A stretch of 64,000 nucleotides of DNA from Williamsia sp. 1138 (GCF_002095435.2 NZ_MJEJ02000054.1:248001-312000); one strand, 5' to 3'. Shown: positions 19,438 through 29,255, counted from the first letter of the stretch. Program-made: numbers and translations. The notes: a model not told the origin generated them from the sequence alone.

Positions 19438-20181
19438 GTGCTCGTCGTCGCGCACATCAGCGATCTGCATTTCAACGGCACCGCCGGCGGACGCGATCGG
19501 GTCACCTCGGTCCTGGACTACATCAACCGCAGGGCCGACGGCATCGACGCGCTGGTGGTCACCGGCGACATCGCCGACGACGGCCGCCAGAGCGAGTACG
19601 AGGAAGCCGCGGCGACGCTGATCACCCCGCTACCGATGCTGGTGCTGCCCGGCAACCACGACGTCCGCGGCGAGTTCGGGCACGCGCTCCTGCGCGGGAC
19701 CACCGAGACCGGTCCGCTCAATCACTCGCAGATGATCGCGGGCGCGCTGTTCCTCATGTGTGACAGCTCGATCCCCGGCCAGAACGAGGGCCGCCTCGAC
19801 GACGACACCCTCAACTGGATGGATGCGCAGATCGCCGGCGCAGGGTCACACATCCCGGTGTTCGTGGCGTTCCACCATCCGCCGGTCACGCTGCAGATGC
19901 CGTTCATGGACACCATCCGGCAGACGGGTGAGGAACGGCTCATCGCGCTGGTCGACAAGCACCCCAACATCGTCGCGTTCCTGTGCGGACACGCTCACAC
20001 CGGCGCGGTCACCGCGTTCGCAGGACGGCCGTTGTGCCTGGCCCCCGGGGTGTCATCGACGCTCAACCTGCCGTTCGAGGGTTCCGAGGTCGTCAACGAA
20101 ACCCAGCCTCCCGGTCTTGCGTTCCACGTCTACGCGGAGGGCCGCATCATCAGTCACTTCCGGTCGGTGCCCGCCGCCTGA
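19438..20181 (+). CDS. Class III cyclic nucleotide phosphodiesterase (Rv0805-like)
   Basis: A 247-residue calcineurin-like metallophosphoesterase. All metal-binding motifs are present in order: HISDLH (D-x-H), VTGDIADDG (GD), LPGNHD (GNHD), FHHPP and CGHAHTG (GHxH). Class III enzymes such as CpdA and Rv0805 hydrolyse cAMP and other phosphodiesters with a dinuclear centre. The GTG at 19438 follows GGAGGAGA at good distance. The preceding 180 bp contain no gene I can support. It converges on a YdcF-like gene 15 bp away. Confidence 0.88.
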   Translation: MLVVAHISDLHFNGTAGGRDRVTSVLDYINRRADGIDALVVTGDIADDGRQSEYEEAAATLITPLPMLVLPGNHDVRGEFGHALLRGTTETGPLNHSQMIAGALFLMCDSSIPGQNEGRLDDDTLNWMDAQIAGAGSHIPVFVAFHHPPVTLQMPFMDTIRQTGEERLIALVDKHPNIVAFLCGHAHTGAVTAFAGRPLCLAPGVSSTLNLPFEGSEVVNETQPPGLAFHVYAEGRIISHFRSVPAA

Positions 20182-20196
20182 CAGACGCAGCGGCGA

Positions 20197-21162
20197 TCAG
20201 GCAGCCGGCTTGATGAAGGCCCGTGGCGCGATTCCGGTGCCGCGCTCGGCCGGTATGCCCACCACCTGTGTGGCGTCCTGATACAAGGACTTCTGGTTCA
20301 CCTTCGACGGCGGTGCCGCGTTGGTCACCAGATTGCGGGTCGACGTGGTCGCACCGGCCACCGGGACCCCTGCGATCAGGAAGGCGCTGGCCGCTCGTCG
20401 TATCTCGTCCGGCGAGGTCACCAGGACGACCTCCCGCATGCTCAATCCGCGCACGGCTTCGGCCGCCAGCGAGGCATGCTGCGGCAGGGTCTGGGCACGG
20501 GACTCCAGGTGTATCCGCGAGGCGGGGAGCGCATGCGCAACGAGCCAGTCGCGCATCACCGCGGCCTCTGCTCGGCCGTGCTGCGAACCGCCCGCCGAGA
20601 TGAGGATCGGGGATTGATAGGCGATGATCGCCTGGGTCCAGGCGGCGAACAGCCGGCTCGCCGTCTCGTCGGTGGGAGATCCGTCGGGCCGGAGTCCCGC
20701 GCCGAGGACCACGATGCCGGTGGTCTGCGGGTAGTACCGCGGCACGGGGTCGGGGCCGATCCGGACGCCGGCGTCGATGGCGGCGATCGAGTCCCTGACC
20801 CGGTGCGCCAGTGCTCGGTCGAGGTTGTCGAGTGAGGTCAGCGCCGACTGCGTCGCTTTCCTGTCGGCGCAGTAGTCGGACCACAGAGCCTGCAGGGCGA
20901 GTGCGTCGGTGTCGCGAGGATTTGCGGCGAGCAGAGTGCGCAGTTTGCTCAGGCCGGCCGTCGCGTTACCACGACCGAACTCGTCCTGAGCAGCGTTGAA
21001 CATGGCGGTGAGGTCGGCCTCGGAGACCGTCGGCATCACGGCCGACGACGCCGGATTCATCACCGTCGGGATCAGGGCCACGGCACCGGTCGACATCCCG
21101 ATGGCCGCCGCGGCAGCCACGAGTGTCCTATTCACACGCGTCACACGCGCAACTTGAGTCAC
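20197..21162 (-). CDS. YdcF/SanA-like DUF218 protein
   Basis: A 321-residue protein with an N-terminal hydrophobic segment (residues 13-35) that is probably a signal anchor. A helical, TPR-like region occupies about 50-125. The DUF218 domain starts near 150: IVVLGAGLRPDGSPTDETASRL, ISAGGSQHGRAEAAVMRDWL and IHLESRAQTL mark the conserved segments. DUF218 proteins are periplasm-facing and linked to envelope integrity, with no firmly known reaction. The promoter region faces a 341-bp gap that contains a tandem repeat. Confidence 0.8.
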   Translation of the reverse strand: MTQVARVTRVNRTLVAAAAAIGMSTGAVALIPTVMNPASSAVMPTVSEADLTAMFNAAQDEFGRGNATAGLSKLRTLLAANPRDTDALALQALWSDYCADRKATQSALTSLDNLDRALAHRVRDSIAAIDAGVRIGPDPVPRYYPQTTGIVVLGAGLRPDGSPTDETASRLFAAWTQAIIAYQSPILISAGGSQHGRAEAAVMRDWLVAHALPASRIHLESRAQTLPQHASLAAEAVRGLSMREVVLVTSPDEIRRAASAFLIAGVPVAGATTSTRNLVTNAAPPSKVNQKSLYQDATQVVGIPAERGTGIAPRAFIKPAA

Positions 21163-21280
21163 TGGCGTAACAGTATCCGACCGAAGCTACAGGTCCGCAC
21201 TGAAGAGGTCTCAGCTCGATAACACCGGTTACGGGTGCGTAGTCCGGGCCCAAGACCTCACCTGCGCCATTCACACCCCC

Positions 21281-21457
21281 ACTCACCCACCCGAATTCGC
21301 GTGCGCCACCCAAAACAACCGGTGGGCGACGCAAAAACGGGTGGGGCAGCGCACTCATTCCCACAGTCACCCCACACACTCACCCACCCGAATTCGCGTG
21401 GGCCACCCAAAAGAACCGGTGGACGACGCAAAAACGGGTGGGGCAGTGCACTCATTC
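21281..21457. repeat. Tandem duplication of a family-B palindromic element (2 x 80 bp, period 97)
   Basis: Two 80-bp units (21281-21360 and 21378-21457) are identical at 76 of 80 positions and separated by 17 bases. Each unit begins ACTCACCCACCCGAATTCGC and contains GCAAAAACGGGTGGGGCA, so each can fold on itself. The outer arms match the element at 3733. They lie between the divergent ydcF-like and LURP-one genes, inside a gap of 341 bp (21163-21503) that otherwise shows nothing I can support. Confidence 0.85.
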
Positions 21458-21503
21458 GTCCGAGGTGATGCGCGTCGAGGCCCCCGCGGGCAGCATCAGA
21501 TCC

Positions 21504-22016
21504 ATGGGTCTCTTCAACCGATCACGCAACGACGTCCCCGCGCCGATCCAGTACCAGATGCGCGAGAAACTTCTCTCCATCGGGGACGACTACTGGATCG
21601 AGAACAGTGCCGGCCAGAAAGTGTTCAAGGTCAACGGCAAAGCTGTTCGATTCCGCGAGACGTTCATCCTCGAAGACAGCAGAGGCGCTGAACTCGCGAA
21701 GATCCAGGAGCGCAAACTCAGCGTCCGCGACAAGATGCACATCCAGCGCGGCAGCTCCGAGGCCACAGTGCACAAGGCTCTCATCGGGATCCGAGACCGG
21801 TACACGATCAACCCTGACTCGGGTCCGGACCTGAAGGCGAAGGGAAACTTCGTCGACCACGAATACGACATCGAGCGCGACGGCCATACCGTGGCGACGG
21901 TCTCCAAGAAGTGGTTCCGACTCCGCGACACCTACGGCGTCGAGATCAACGCGAATGAAGATCAGGCGTTCATCCTGGCCATCACCGTCTGCATCGACGA
22001 GCTCTCACACGACTGA
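21504..22016 (+). CDS. LURP-one-related / YxjI-family protein
   Basis: A 170-residue protein with the tubby-C-like LOR fold, from QYQMREKLLSIGDDYWIENS near residue 15. It continues through repeated strand motifs (KVFKVNGKAVRFRETFIL, LAKIQERKLSVRDKM, VSKKWFRLRDTYGVEI). LOR proteins are soluble and may bind lipid or membrane; their bacterial role is not established. The start at MGLFNRSRN is chosen because homologues begin here and longer frames run into the upstream repeat unit. The Shine-Dalgarno is weak. It converges on a small coiled-coil gene two bases away. Confidence 0.8.
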   Translation: MGLFNRSRNDVPAPIQYQMREKLLSIGDDYWIENSAGQKVFKVNGKAVRFRETFILEDSRGAELAKIQERKLSVRDKMHIQRGSSEATVHKALIGIRDRYTINPDSGPDLKAKGNFVDHEYDIERDGHTVATVSKKWFRLRDTYGVEINANEDQAFILAITVCIDELSHD

Positions 22017-22018
22017 CC

Positions 22019-22291
22019 TCAGCGGTCCAAAGCCCTGATCAGCAAATCCCTGATCTCCGCTTGTCCATCCTCAAGCGACCGGACTCGAGCGTTGGTGTCG
22101 CTCACGGTCGTCGACACAGATCCCAGCCGTTGTTCGACAGCGACAAGCCCGGTTTCCACGTTTCCGAGCCGCTGGGACTGTTCGCGCTGATTCTCGCCGA
22201 GCGCATTGATCGCGGCAAGCACTGCTCGATAGTCCGCCTGCGCAGCTTCGAGCGCGGCGATCCGGGCCTCGAGGTCTGCGAGCGTTGCCAT
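22019..22291 (-). CDS. Small coiled-coil protein of unknown function
   Basis: A 90-residue protein, almost entirely predicted coiled coil, with heptad-spaced Leu/Val/Ile from LADLEARIAALEAAQADY to VRSLEDGQAEIRDLLIRAL. There is no signal peptide or recognised domain. I do not recognise a family beyond similarity to short actinobacterial coiled-coil ORFs. It lies between LURP-one (convergent) and a TetR gene on the same strand 37 bp upstream, so it could be transcribed with the regulator. Confidence 0.6.
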   Translation of the reverse strand: MATLADLEARIAALEAAQADYRAVLAAINALGENQREQSQRLGNVETGLVAVEQRLGSVSTTVSDTNARVRSLEDGQAEIRDLLIRALDR

Positions 22292-22327
22292 GGAGAAAGG
22301 ATAGCCACTTCCTACGACACCGGATGT

Positions 22328-22918
22328 CTACCGAGCTCCCACCACCATCCGCTCCGCGAGATCGGCGTACGTCTTCGCGAGTCGCTCAGGGTCGCGATGT
22401 CGGGTCGACGGAAACCAGCGGCAGACATCCACGCAGAGCGACGAGATCGCCAGCACCACGTCGTCTGGATTGTCGATCTCGAACTCCCCCGACTTCTTTC
22501 CCCCTTCCACGATTCCGGCGATGACCGCCGTCGTCTGGCGGCGGATCGCGACGATGGTCCGATAGTGCTCGGGCGTCAACGCGTGCAATTCGTACTGGAC
22601 GACCCGGGCGACGTGCCGCTGTTCGGCCTGCCAGCCGGCAAAGGCGGCGACAACAGCGCGTAGGCGTCGGAGGTGATCTGCATCCGGTTCGTCGGCCTCC
22701 TGCAATACCCGCAGAGCGGCCCGGTGGCCCTGCAGACTGATCGCGAACAACAACTCTTCCTTCGACCGATAATGCGGATACATCGCCGTCGCGCTCATGC
22801 CCAGACGCTTGGTGATCTCCCGCGTCGACGTCCCCCCGTACCCCGACTCCGCGAAGGCCTCGATGGCTGCACGCCTGATCCGCTCTGCCGCCGCAGAGTC
22901 CGAGACCTGCTGGACCAT
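22328..22918 (-). CDS. TetR-family regulator, probably of the adjacent acyl-CoA dehydrogenase
   Basis: A 196-residue TetR regulator. The N-terminal helix-turn-helix is about residues 12-58 (AFAESGYGGTSTREITKRLGMSATAMYPHYRSKEELL). The C-terminal helical ligand domain follows (TetR_C-like, with HVARVVQYELHALTPEHYRTIVAIRR). The start at 22918 is chosen because GGAAGG precedes it. It is divergent from a DmdC-type acyl-CoA dehydrogenase across 122 bp holding a repeated near-palindromic operator. An acyl-CoA-responsive repressor is the likely role, by analogy with FadR/KstR-type TetR proteins. Confidence 0.87.
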   Translation of the reverse strand: MVQQVSDSAAAERIRRAAIEAFAESGYGGTSTREITKRLGMSATAMYPHYRSKEELLFAISLQGHRAALRVLQEADEPDADHLRRLRAVVAAFAGWQAEQRHVARVVQYELHALTPEHYRTIVAIRRQTTAVIAGIVEGGKKSGEFEIDNPDDVVLAISSLCVDVCRWFPSTRHRDPERLAKTYADLAERMVVGAR

Positions 22919-22973
22919 GTGCCTTCCTTCCGCATCGAGGATCTTGACGAAGATCGCTGCAGAGTGCATCCTA

Positions 22974-23001
22974 AGCGAGTGCTCATATATAAGCGAGCGC
23001 T
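22974..23001. promoter_or_regulatory. Putative TetR operator
   Basis: AGCGAGTGCT (22974-22983) and AGCGAGCGCT (22992-23001) form two near-palindromic 10-mers in direct repeat, with starts 18 bp apart and AT-rich DNA between. They sit midway between the divergent TetR and acyl-CoA dehydrogenase genes. Direct evidence of binding is absent. Confidence 0.55.
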
Positions 23002-23040
23002 AATTTCTTCGATCGAGCCCGCCCAACCGCAAGGACACCC

Positions 23041-24816
23041 ATGGCCGTCTCACCACTGTCCCGTCGTGACCTCGACTTCCTGCTGTACGAATGGCTCGAC
23101 GTCACTGCACTGACCTCGCTCGAGCGCTACACCGAACACTCGAAAGAGACGTTCGACGGAATCCTCGACCTGTGCGCCGACATCGCGATCAAACGGTTCG
23201 CCCCACACAACAAGAAGTCCGATCAGAACGAGCCACGGATGGGTGACGACGGCAAGGTCGTGATCATCGACGAGGTGGGCGCCGCCCTGGACGAGTTCGG
23301 CAAGGCAGGAATCGTCGCAGCCCAGTTCGACGAATCCCTGGGTGGCATGCAGCTGCCCACCGTCGTGGCCCGCGCGGCCATGGCCTGGTTCCAGGCAGCC
23401 AATGCCGCGACGTCGTCGTACCCGTTCCTGACGATGGCGAACGCCAACCTGCTCGTCGAATACGGCACTCCCGAGCAGGTCGACACCTGGGTCAAGCCGA
23501 TGCTCGAGGGCCGGTTCTTCGGGACCATGTGCCTGTCCGAGCCTCAGGCCGGATCGTCCCTCGCCGACATCACCACCAAGGCCGAACCCGCCGACGACGG
23601 CTCCTACCGGATCACCGGGACCAAGATGTGGATCTCCGGCGGCGACCACGAATTGTCCGAGAACATCGTGCATCTCGTGCTCGCCAAGGCACCGGGCGGC
23701 GGTCCTGGCGTCAAGGGGATCTCCTTGTTCGTGGTGCCCAAGTTCCTCGCCGACGGCACCCGCAACGACGTGGCGCTCGTCGGGCTGAATCACAAGATGG
23801 GCAACCGCGGCACCACCAACACCCTGCTGAACTTCGGCGACGGGACACACCATCCCGTTGCGGAATCCGGCGCTGTCGGATACCTGGTCGGCGAAGCACA
23901 CCGCGGCCTGAGTTACATGTTCAAGATGATGAACGAGGCCCGCATCGGGGTCGGATTCCTCGCCACCTCACTCGGATACGCCGGATACCTGCAGTCGCTC
24001 GACTATGCGAAGACCCGAACCCAAGGTCGCCCGGTGACGAACAAGGACCCGAACTCAGCACCCGTCGCGATCATCTCTCACCCTGATGTGAAACGGATGC
24101 TCCTGGCCCAGAAGTCTTATGTCGAGGGCGCTTTGGCGCTCGGTCTCTACTGTTCGCGGCTCGTGGACGAGCAGCAGACCGCCACCGACCCCGCCGTCGC
24201 CGCAGCGCGCCTACTGCTGCTCGACGTGCTGACCCCCATCGCGAAGAGCTGGCCGTCGCAATGGTGCCTCGAGGCCAACAGTCTCGCGATTCAGGTCCTC
24301 GGCGGATACGGCTACACCAAAGAGTTCGACGTCGAACAGCTCTACCGCGACAACCGCCTCAACCCGATTCACGAAGGCGCCCATGGGATTCATGGTCTCG
24401 ATCTGCTCGGCCGCAAGGTCGTCATGCAAGGCGGCGCTGGTCTGCAACTTCTCGTCGAAACGATCTCGGCCACGATCGAGCGCGCCGAGTCGGCCGAACC
24501 CGAGTACGCCGGGACGCTTCGGACCGCCGTCGACCGCCTCGTCGAGGTCACCGGAACCCTGTGGTCTGCAGGCGATCCCGCAGTCAGCCTGGCGAACTCG
24601 ACGCTGTATCTCGAAGCCACCGGACACGTGGTGATCGCATGGATCTGGCTGGAGCAACTCCTCGCGGTCGCTGACAACACCGGCGACTTCTACGAAGGCA
24701 AACGCGCCGCGGCCCAGTATTTCTACCGGTACGAGTTGCCGAAAACCGGCCCACAATTCGACCTGCTGGCGAATCTGGATCGGACCACCCTCGACACGCC
24801 GGACGCCTGGCTCTGA
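23041..24816 (+). CDS. Acyl-CoA dehydrogenase, DmdC-like long form
   Basis: A 591-residue FAD acyl-CoA dehydrogenase. The extended N-terminal domain (residues 1-80) and the extra C-terminal domain (about 460-591) mark the long subfamily that includes 3-methylmercaptopropionyl-CoA dehydrogenase. The core signatures are GTMCLSEPQAGSSLADI, ITGTKMWISGGDHEL and VLGGYGYTKEFDVEQLYRDNR. The last of these precedes the region holding the catalytic Glu/Asp position. It begins the alpha,beta-desaturation of an acyl-CoA of unknown chain type. ATG 23041 has AAGGA ten bases upstream. A divergent TetR gene and operator suggest induction by its acyl substrate. Confidence 0.92.
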   Translation: MAVSPLSRRDLDFLLYEWLDVTALTSLERYTEHSKETFDGILDLCADIAIKRFAPHNKKSDQNEPRMGDDGKVVIIDEVGAALDEFGKAGIVAAQFDESLGGMQLPTVVARAAMAWFQAANAATSSYPFLTMANANLLVEYGTPEQVDTWVKPMLEGRFFGTMCLSEPQAGSSLADITTKAEPADDGSYRITGTKMWISGGDHELSENIVHLVLAKAPGGGPGVKGISLFVVPKFLADGTRNDVALVGLNHKMGNRGTTNTLLNFGDGTHHPVAESGAVGYLVGEAHRGLSYMFKMMNEARIGVGFLATSLGYAGYLQSLDYAKTRTQGRPVTNKDPNSAPVAIISHPDVKRMLLAQKSYVEGALALGLYCSRLVDEQQTATDPAVAAARLLLLDVLTPIAKSWPSQWCLEANSLAIQVLGGYGYTKEFDVEQLYRDNRLNPIHEGAHGIHGLDLLGRKVVMQGGAGLQLLVETISATIERAESAEPEYAGTLRTAVDRLVEVTGTLWSAGDPAVSLANSTLYLEATGHVVIAWIWLEQLLAVADNTGDFYEGKRAAAQYFYRYELPKTGPQFDLLANLDRTTLDTPDAWL

Positions 24817-24833
24817 TCCCACTGGTCCCCGAC

Positions 24834-24911
24834 CCCAGAATTCGCGCCACCTGCCGCGATTCGCTCCTGTTGTACCTGGCGCGTATCGCAGTAGGTGGCG
24901 CGAATTTTGGG
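24834..24911. repeat. Palindromic intergenic element, family C
   Basis: Left arm CCCAGAATTCGCGCCACCT (24834-24852) pairs with right arm AGGTGGCGCGAATTTTGGG (24893-24911): 19 bp with one G-T pair and a 40-base interior that can itself fold. It lies between the convergent acyl-CoA dehydrogenase and MaoC genes. The GAATTCGCG core recalls the tandem element at 21281. Bidirectional termination is likely. Confidence 0.75.
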
Positions 24912-24922
24912 TGGTGACGCCG

Positions 24923-25360
24923 TCAGGCGGTAGGTCGCGTGCGGACGTACATGTCGAGATCGACCGTCAGCACGGTGGTGTCGCCCGTGGCGAGTACACC
25001 TTCGGTGACCACGAGGGCCCGACCCGGCTTGTCGAGGTCGACCTTCGTGACCTTCAACGAGCCGGTCAGTTCTTGGCCCGAGCGAACGGGGCTGCGGAAC
25101 TGCACATCTCGCAACGTCCGTCCGGCGATGACGGCCCAGCGGTTGTAGGCACCGAGCACCGAGAGGCGCTGGAAGACGGCAAGGGTGTGGATGCCACTGG
25201 CGATGACCTCGCCGAAGTATCCGCCGGCTGCAATGTCTTCGTCGACATGGAACCCCTGCGGATCCCACTGCCGCGCAAAGGAAAGGATCTCGTCTCGGGT
25301 CACGGTGTACGAACCCAGTTCGTACGTGTGACCTTCGACGAGATCCTCTGCGTAGAGCAC
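24923..25360 (-). CDS. MaoC-family hotdog dehydratase
   Basis: A 145-residue single-hotdog protein of the MaoC/R-hydratase family. The hydratase-2 type motif is present as QWDPQGFHVDEDIAAGGYFGEVIASG, with the Asp-His pair expected for enoyl-CoA hydration. The GTG start lies five bases after the pntB stop, so it is the fourth gene of the transhydrogenase operon. This is an unusual partner. Hydration of enoyl-CoA links to NADPH balance through fatty acid metabolism, but a functional link is inference only. It converges on the acyl-CoA dehydrogenase with a palindrome between. Confidence 0.87.
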   Translation of the reverse strand: MLYAEDLVEGHTYELGSYTVTRDEILSFARQWDPQGFHVDEDIAAGGYFGEVIASGIHTLAVFQRLSVLGAYNRWAVIAGRTLRDVQFRSPVRSGQELTGSLKVTKVDLDKPGRALVVTEGVLATGDTTVLTVDLDMYVRTRPTA

Positions 25361-25365
25361 GTTTC

Positions 25366-26804
<1,439 letters not shown>

Positions 26805-26808
<4 letters not shown>

Positions 26809-27134
26809 TTGTCAGCTCCCTGCTCCGGCGCCGCCACAGGGGCCTTCTTGCTCTTGAACATGCCCAGCATCCGGTCGGTGACCAAGAACCCACCGACCAC
26901 GTTCAGGGTTCCGAAGATCAACGCCACGAACGCGATGATCCGCACGCCCCACGGAGCATCATCGGGCAAGCGGCCCAACACGATCAACGCGCCGAGCACC
27001 ACGATCCCGTGAATGGCGTTCGTCCCCGACATCAACGGCGTGTGCAAGGTGTTGGGCACCTTCGAGATCACAGCGAAGCCGACAAAACCCGCCAGCACCA
27101 AAATCGCGATATTCGCGAGTAAACCCGTATACAT
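26805..27134 (-). CDS. pntAB: NAD(P) transhydrogenase alpha-2 subunit (membrane part)
   Basis: A 109-residue membrane protein with three to four hydrophobic segments (LLANIAILVLAGFVGFAVI near the start and HGIVVLGALIVLG). It corresponds to the C-terminal membrane part of E. coli PntA. The split alpha subunit (PntAA plus PntAB) is the form found in Rhodospirillum and in mycobacteria. It lies two bases downstream of pntAA and overlaps pntB by four bases, so the three subunits are tightly coupled. The C-terminus is cytoplasmic and lysine-rich (FKSKKAPVAAPEQ). Confidence 0.94.
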
Positions 27135-27136
27135 CT

Positions 27137-28231
27137 CTAGGCACCAGCCTTCACATCAGTGGTCTCGCGGGTCACACACGCCGCGGCCAATACCTCGTCC
27201 GAAAAGTCCGGCGCGAAATTACCGTCATCGTCGAGCGCGAGTTCGATCAACGCCAGGATGTTCTTGGCATACAACTCGCTGGCATGCTCGGGCATCCCGG
27301 CCGGCAGGTTCAGCGGGCTGCAGATCAGCACGTCGTGCTTGATCACATTCTCACCGGGCTCGGTCAGCTCGCAGTTGCCGCCGGTCTCACCGGCCAGATC
27401 GACCACCACACTGCCGGGCTTCATACCTTCGACCGCGGCCGCGGTCACCAGCCGCGGTGCCGGACGACCCGGCACCAACGCCGTCGTGATGACCACATCG
27501 AAACTCTTGATCGCGTCCTCGAGGGCCTGCTGCTGCTTCGCGCGTTCGGTGTCGGTCAACTCACGGGCATAACCGCCTTCACCGGCAGCGTCGATCCCCA
27601 GATCGAGCCACTGCCCGCCCACGGACTTGACCTGCTCGGCCACCTCCGGGCGCACGTCGTACCCGGTGGTGCGGGCGCCGAGGCGCTTGGCCGTGGCCAG
27701 CGCCTGCAAACCCGCCACGCCGACTCCGAGGACCAGCACCGTCGCCGGCTTCACCGTTCCGGCGGCGGTGGTGAGCATCGGGAAAAAGCGAGTGGACTTC
27801 TCCGCCGCCAAGATCACCGCCTTGTAGCCCGAGACGTTGCCCTGCGAGGACAACGCGTCCATCGACTGCGCACGCGAGATCCGCGGGATCGCCTCCACCG
27901 CGAAGGCCTGCACCCCGGCCGCCTTCAACGCACCGATCTGATTTTCCTGATTGCGCGGCGCCAGAAACCCGATCAACGACGAACCCGACGACAACTTCCC
28001 GATCTCGGCGTCGGTGGGAGCATCGACCTTCACCACCACATCAGCCGACCACGCATCACCGATCGACGCACCGGCATCGACATACAGCTGGTCCGGGATC
28101 AAGGCAGCCTCACCCGCACCCGACTCCACCACCACCGGCACACCCTTGTTCACCAGCGTCGCGACGACCTTCGGGACCAACGCCACCCGGTTCTCCCCAG
28201 CCGTCGTCTCACGCACGACACCCACACTCAT
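27137..28231 (-). CDS. pntAA: NAD(P) transhydrogenase alpha-1 subunit (NAD-binding)
   Basis: A 364-residue soluble NAD(H)-binding domain I protein of the alanine dehydrogenase/PntA fold. The N-terminus SVGVVRETTAGENRVALVP is family typical. The dinucleotide fold motif is VLVLGVGVAGLQALATAKRLGA (about residue 165), and the mobile-loop RPEVAEQVKS region follows. The ATG at 28231 has GAGGGAG seven bases upstream; an earlier in-frame start lacks homology. It heads the pntAA-pntAB-pntB-maoC operon. The leader holds two inverted repeats (28255-28291 and 28302-28334). Confidence 0.95.
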   Translation of the reverse strand: MSVGVVRETTAGENRVALVPKVVATLVNKGVPVVVESGAGEAALIPDQLYVDAGASIGDAWSADVVVKVDAPTDAEIGKLSSGSSLIGFLAPRNQENQIGALKAAGVQAFAVEAIPRISRAQSMDALSSQGNVSGYKAVILAAEKSTRFFPMLTTAAGTVKPATVLVLGVGVAGLQALATAKRLGARTTGYDVRPEVAEQVKSVGGQWLDLGIDAAGEGGYARELTDTERAKQQQALEDAIKSFDVVITTALVPGRPAPRLVTAAAVEGMKPGSVVVDLAGETGGNCELTEPGENVIKHDVLICSPLNLPAGMPEHASELYAKNILALIELALDDDGNFAPDFSDEVLAAACVTRETTDVKAGA

Positions 28232-28301
28232 ACAAGCTCCCTCGTCATGGGTATGGGTGGGCAACCGAACGAGCTGCTCTGGCGCCCACCCCTAAATAGC
28301 C

Positions 28302-28334
28302 TGATGTGGCGCACGACACGCGTGCGCCACATCA
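28302..28334. promoter_or_regulatory. 13-bp perfect inverted repeat upstream of pntAA
   Basis: TGATGTGGCGCAC (28302-28314) and GTGCGCCACATCA (28322-28334) form a perfect stem with a seven-base loop, about 70 bases upstream of pntAA. A second repeat, GGGTGGGC (28255-28262) with GCCCACCC (28284-28291), lies in the leader. No T-run follows on either strand. It could be the end of the rskA transcript or an operator for pnt. I cannot decide. Confidence 0.6.
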
Positions 28335-28463
28335 CTGCGTTGGAACATAGCATGCGAAGCGGGGTGGTCATGGTGTTGAACTCGACACACTCAACAGTTA
28401 CGGACACCCGAACCGGAGCAGATGGCTGCACGCATTTGCGCAGTACAAACGGTGGATTTCAGA

Positions 28464-29255
28464 CTAGAACTGGACCGCCGTGATCACTTCGCCCGTCGGC
28501 TGAGGAGATCCCCCATCGGGTTCGATGGTGATGCCCAGCTTGTCGGAGCCCGTCAGGTCGTCGAGCGCGATCACCTGACGCCCGGGGTCGCCCTGCATCA
28601 GGCCCACAGACGTCGGATCGTGCGAATCCCCGAGCAGCCACATCTGGTACGTCTGACCGGTCGGGGTCGGCGGCAGGCCGTCGGCGAACACCACCGCTGT
28701 GTTCGCCTCCCGGGACGCCGCGACGGTGACATTTCCGCCGCCGACAGCATCCTGTCGTAGCTGCATATCGGGTGCGCTGAGCACCTTGCTCGTGTCCTGC
28801 TCCAGCTCGCTGGCTACAGGCGCGCCCGTGTCCGGGGCGGTCACCCTGCCGACGAGCACCCCACCGATGACGAGCATGAGGGCAGCAGCGACCGAGCCGA
28901 CGGCGATGCTGATGCGACGACGACGAGCAGCGAGGTCGATGACGTTGTTCGGCGGACTGACGTCCTTGTCGGGTTCCACGCCATCGGTGGACCGGTCAAA
29001 ATCCGGCGGCTCCAGCGGCGCAGACGACAGGCTGGCGAGCAACTGCTCTCTGATCTGCGGGGGCGGAGGCGTCGCGACCTGGACGGTCATCTTCGCCAGC
29101 GCCTCACGGGTGCGGGACACCTCGTGCCGGTACCTGCGTTGCTCGGCTACCGTCTCGCGGGCGATCTCGACCTCGATGCGGTCGATCTCGGTGTCGTCGA
29201 GCGCACCAACCGCGTAGAGCTCGATGTGCTCATCGAGCCAGCTGTGTTCAGCCAT
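28464..29255 (-). CDS. rskA: Anti-sigma-K factor RskA
   Basis: A 263-residue single-pass membrane anti-sigma factor. The cytoplasmic N-terminal zinc-finger-like sigma-binding region starts EHSWLDEHIELYAVGALDDTEID. A membrane helix occupies about residues 127-148 (ISIAVGSVAAALMLVIGGVLVG). The extracytoplasmic RskA domain includes GQTYQMWLLGDS near residue 205. In M. tuberculosis RskA sequesters SigK and releases it after regulated proteolysis. It overlaps sigK by eight bases, so the pair is coupled. It is last in an operon with the molybdopterin enzyme. Confidence 0.94.
   Translation of the reverse strand: MAEHSWLDEHIELYAVGALDDTEIDRIEVEIARETVAEQRRYRHEVSRTREALAKMTVQVATPPPPQIREQLLASLSSAPLEPPDFDRSTDGVEPDKDVSPPNNVIDLAARRRRISIAVGSVAAALMLVIGGVLVGRVTAPDTGAPVASELEQDTSKVLSAPDMQLRQDAVGGGNVTVAASREANTAVVFADGLPPTPTGQTYQMWLLGDSHDPTSVGLMQGDPGRQVIALDDLTGSDKLGITIEPDGGSPQPTGEVITAVQF

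Noticed and set aside
21281-21457. CRISPR array
   Set aside because: There are only two 80-bp units, the spacer is 17 bp and the units are palindromic. No cas genes are nearby.
24834-24911. Attachment site or insertion-sequence end
   Set aside because: There are no transposase or integrase genes and no target duplication. The position between convergent stops fits a terminator better.
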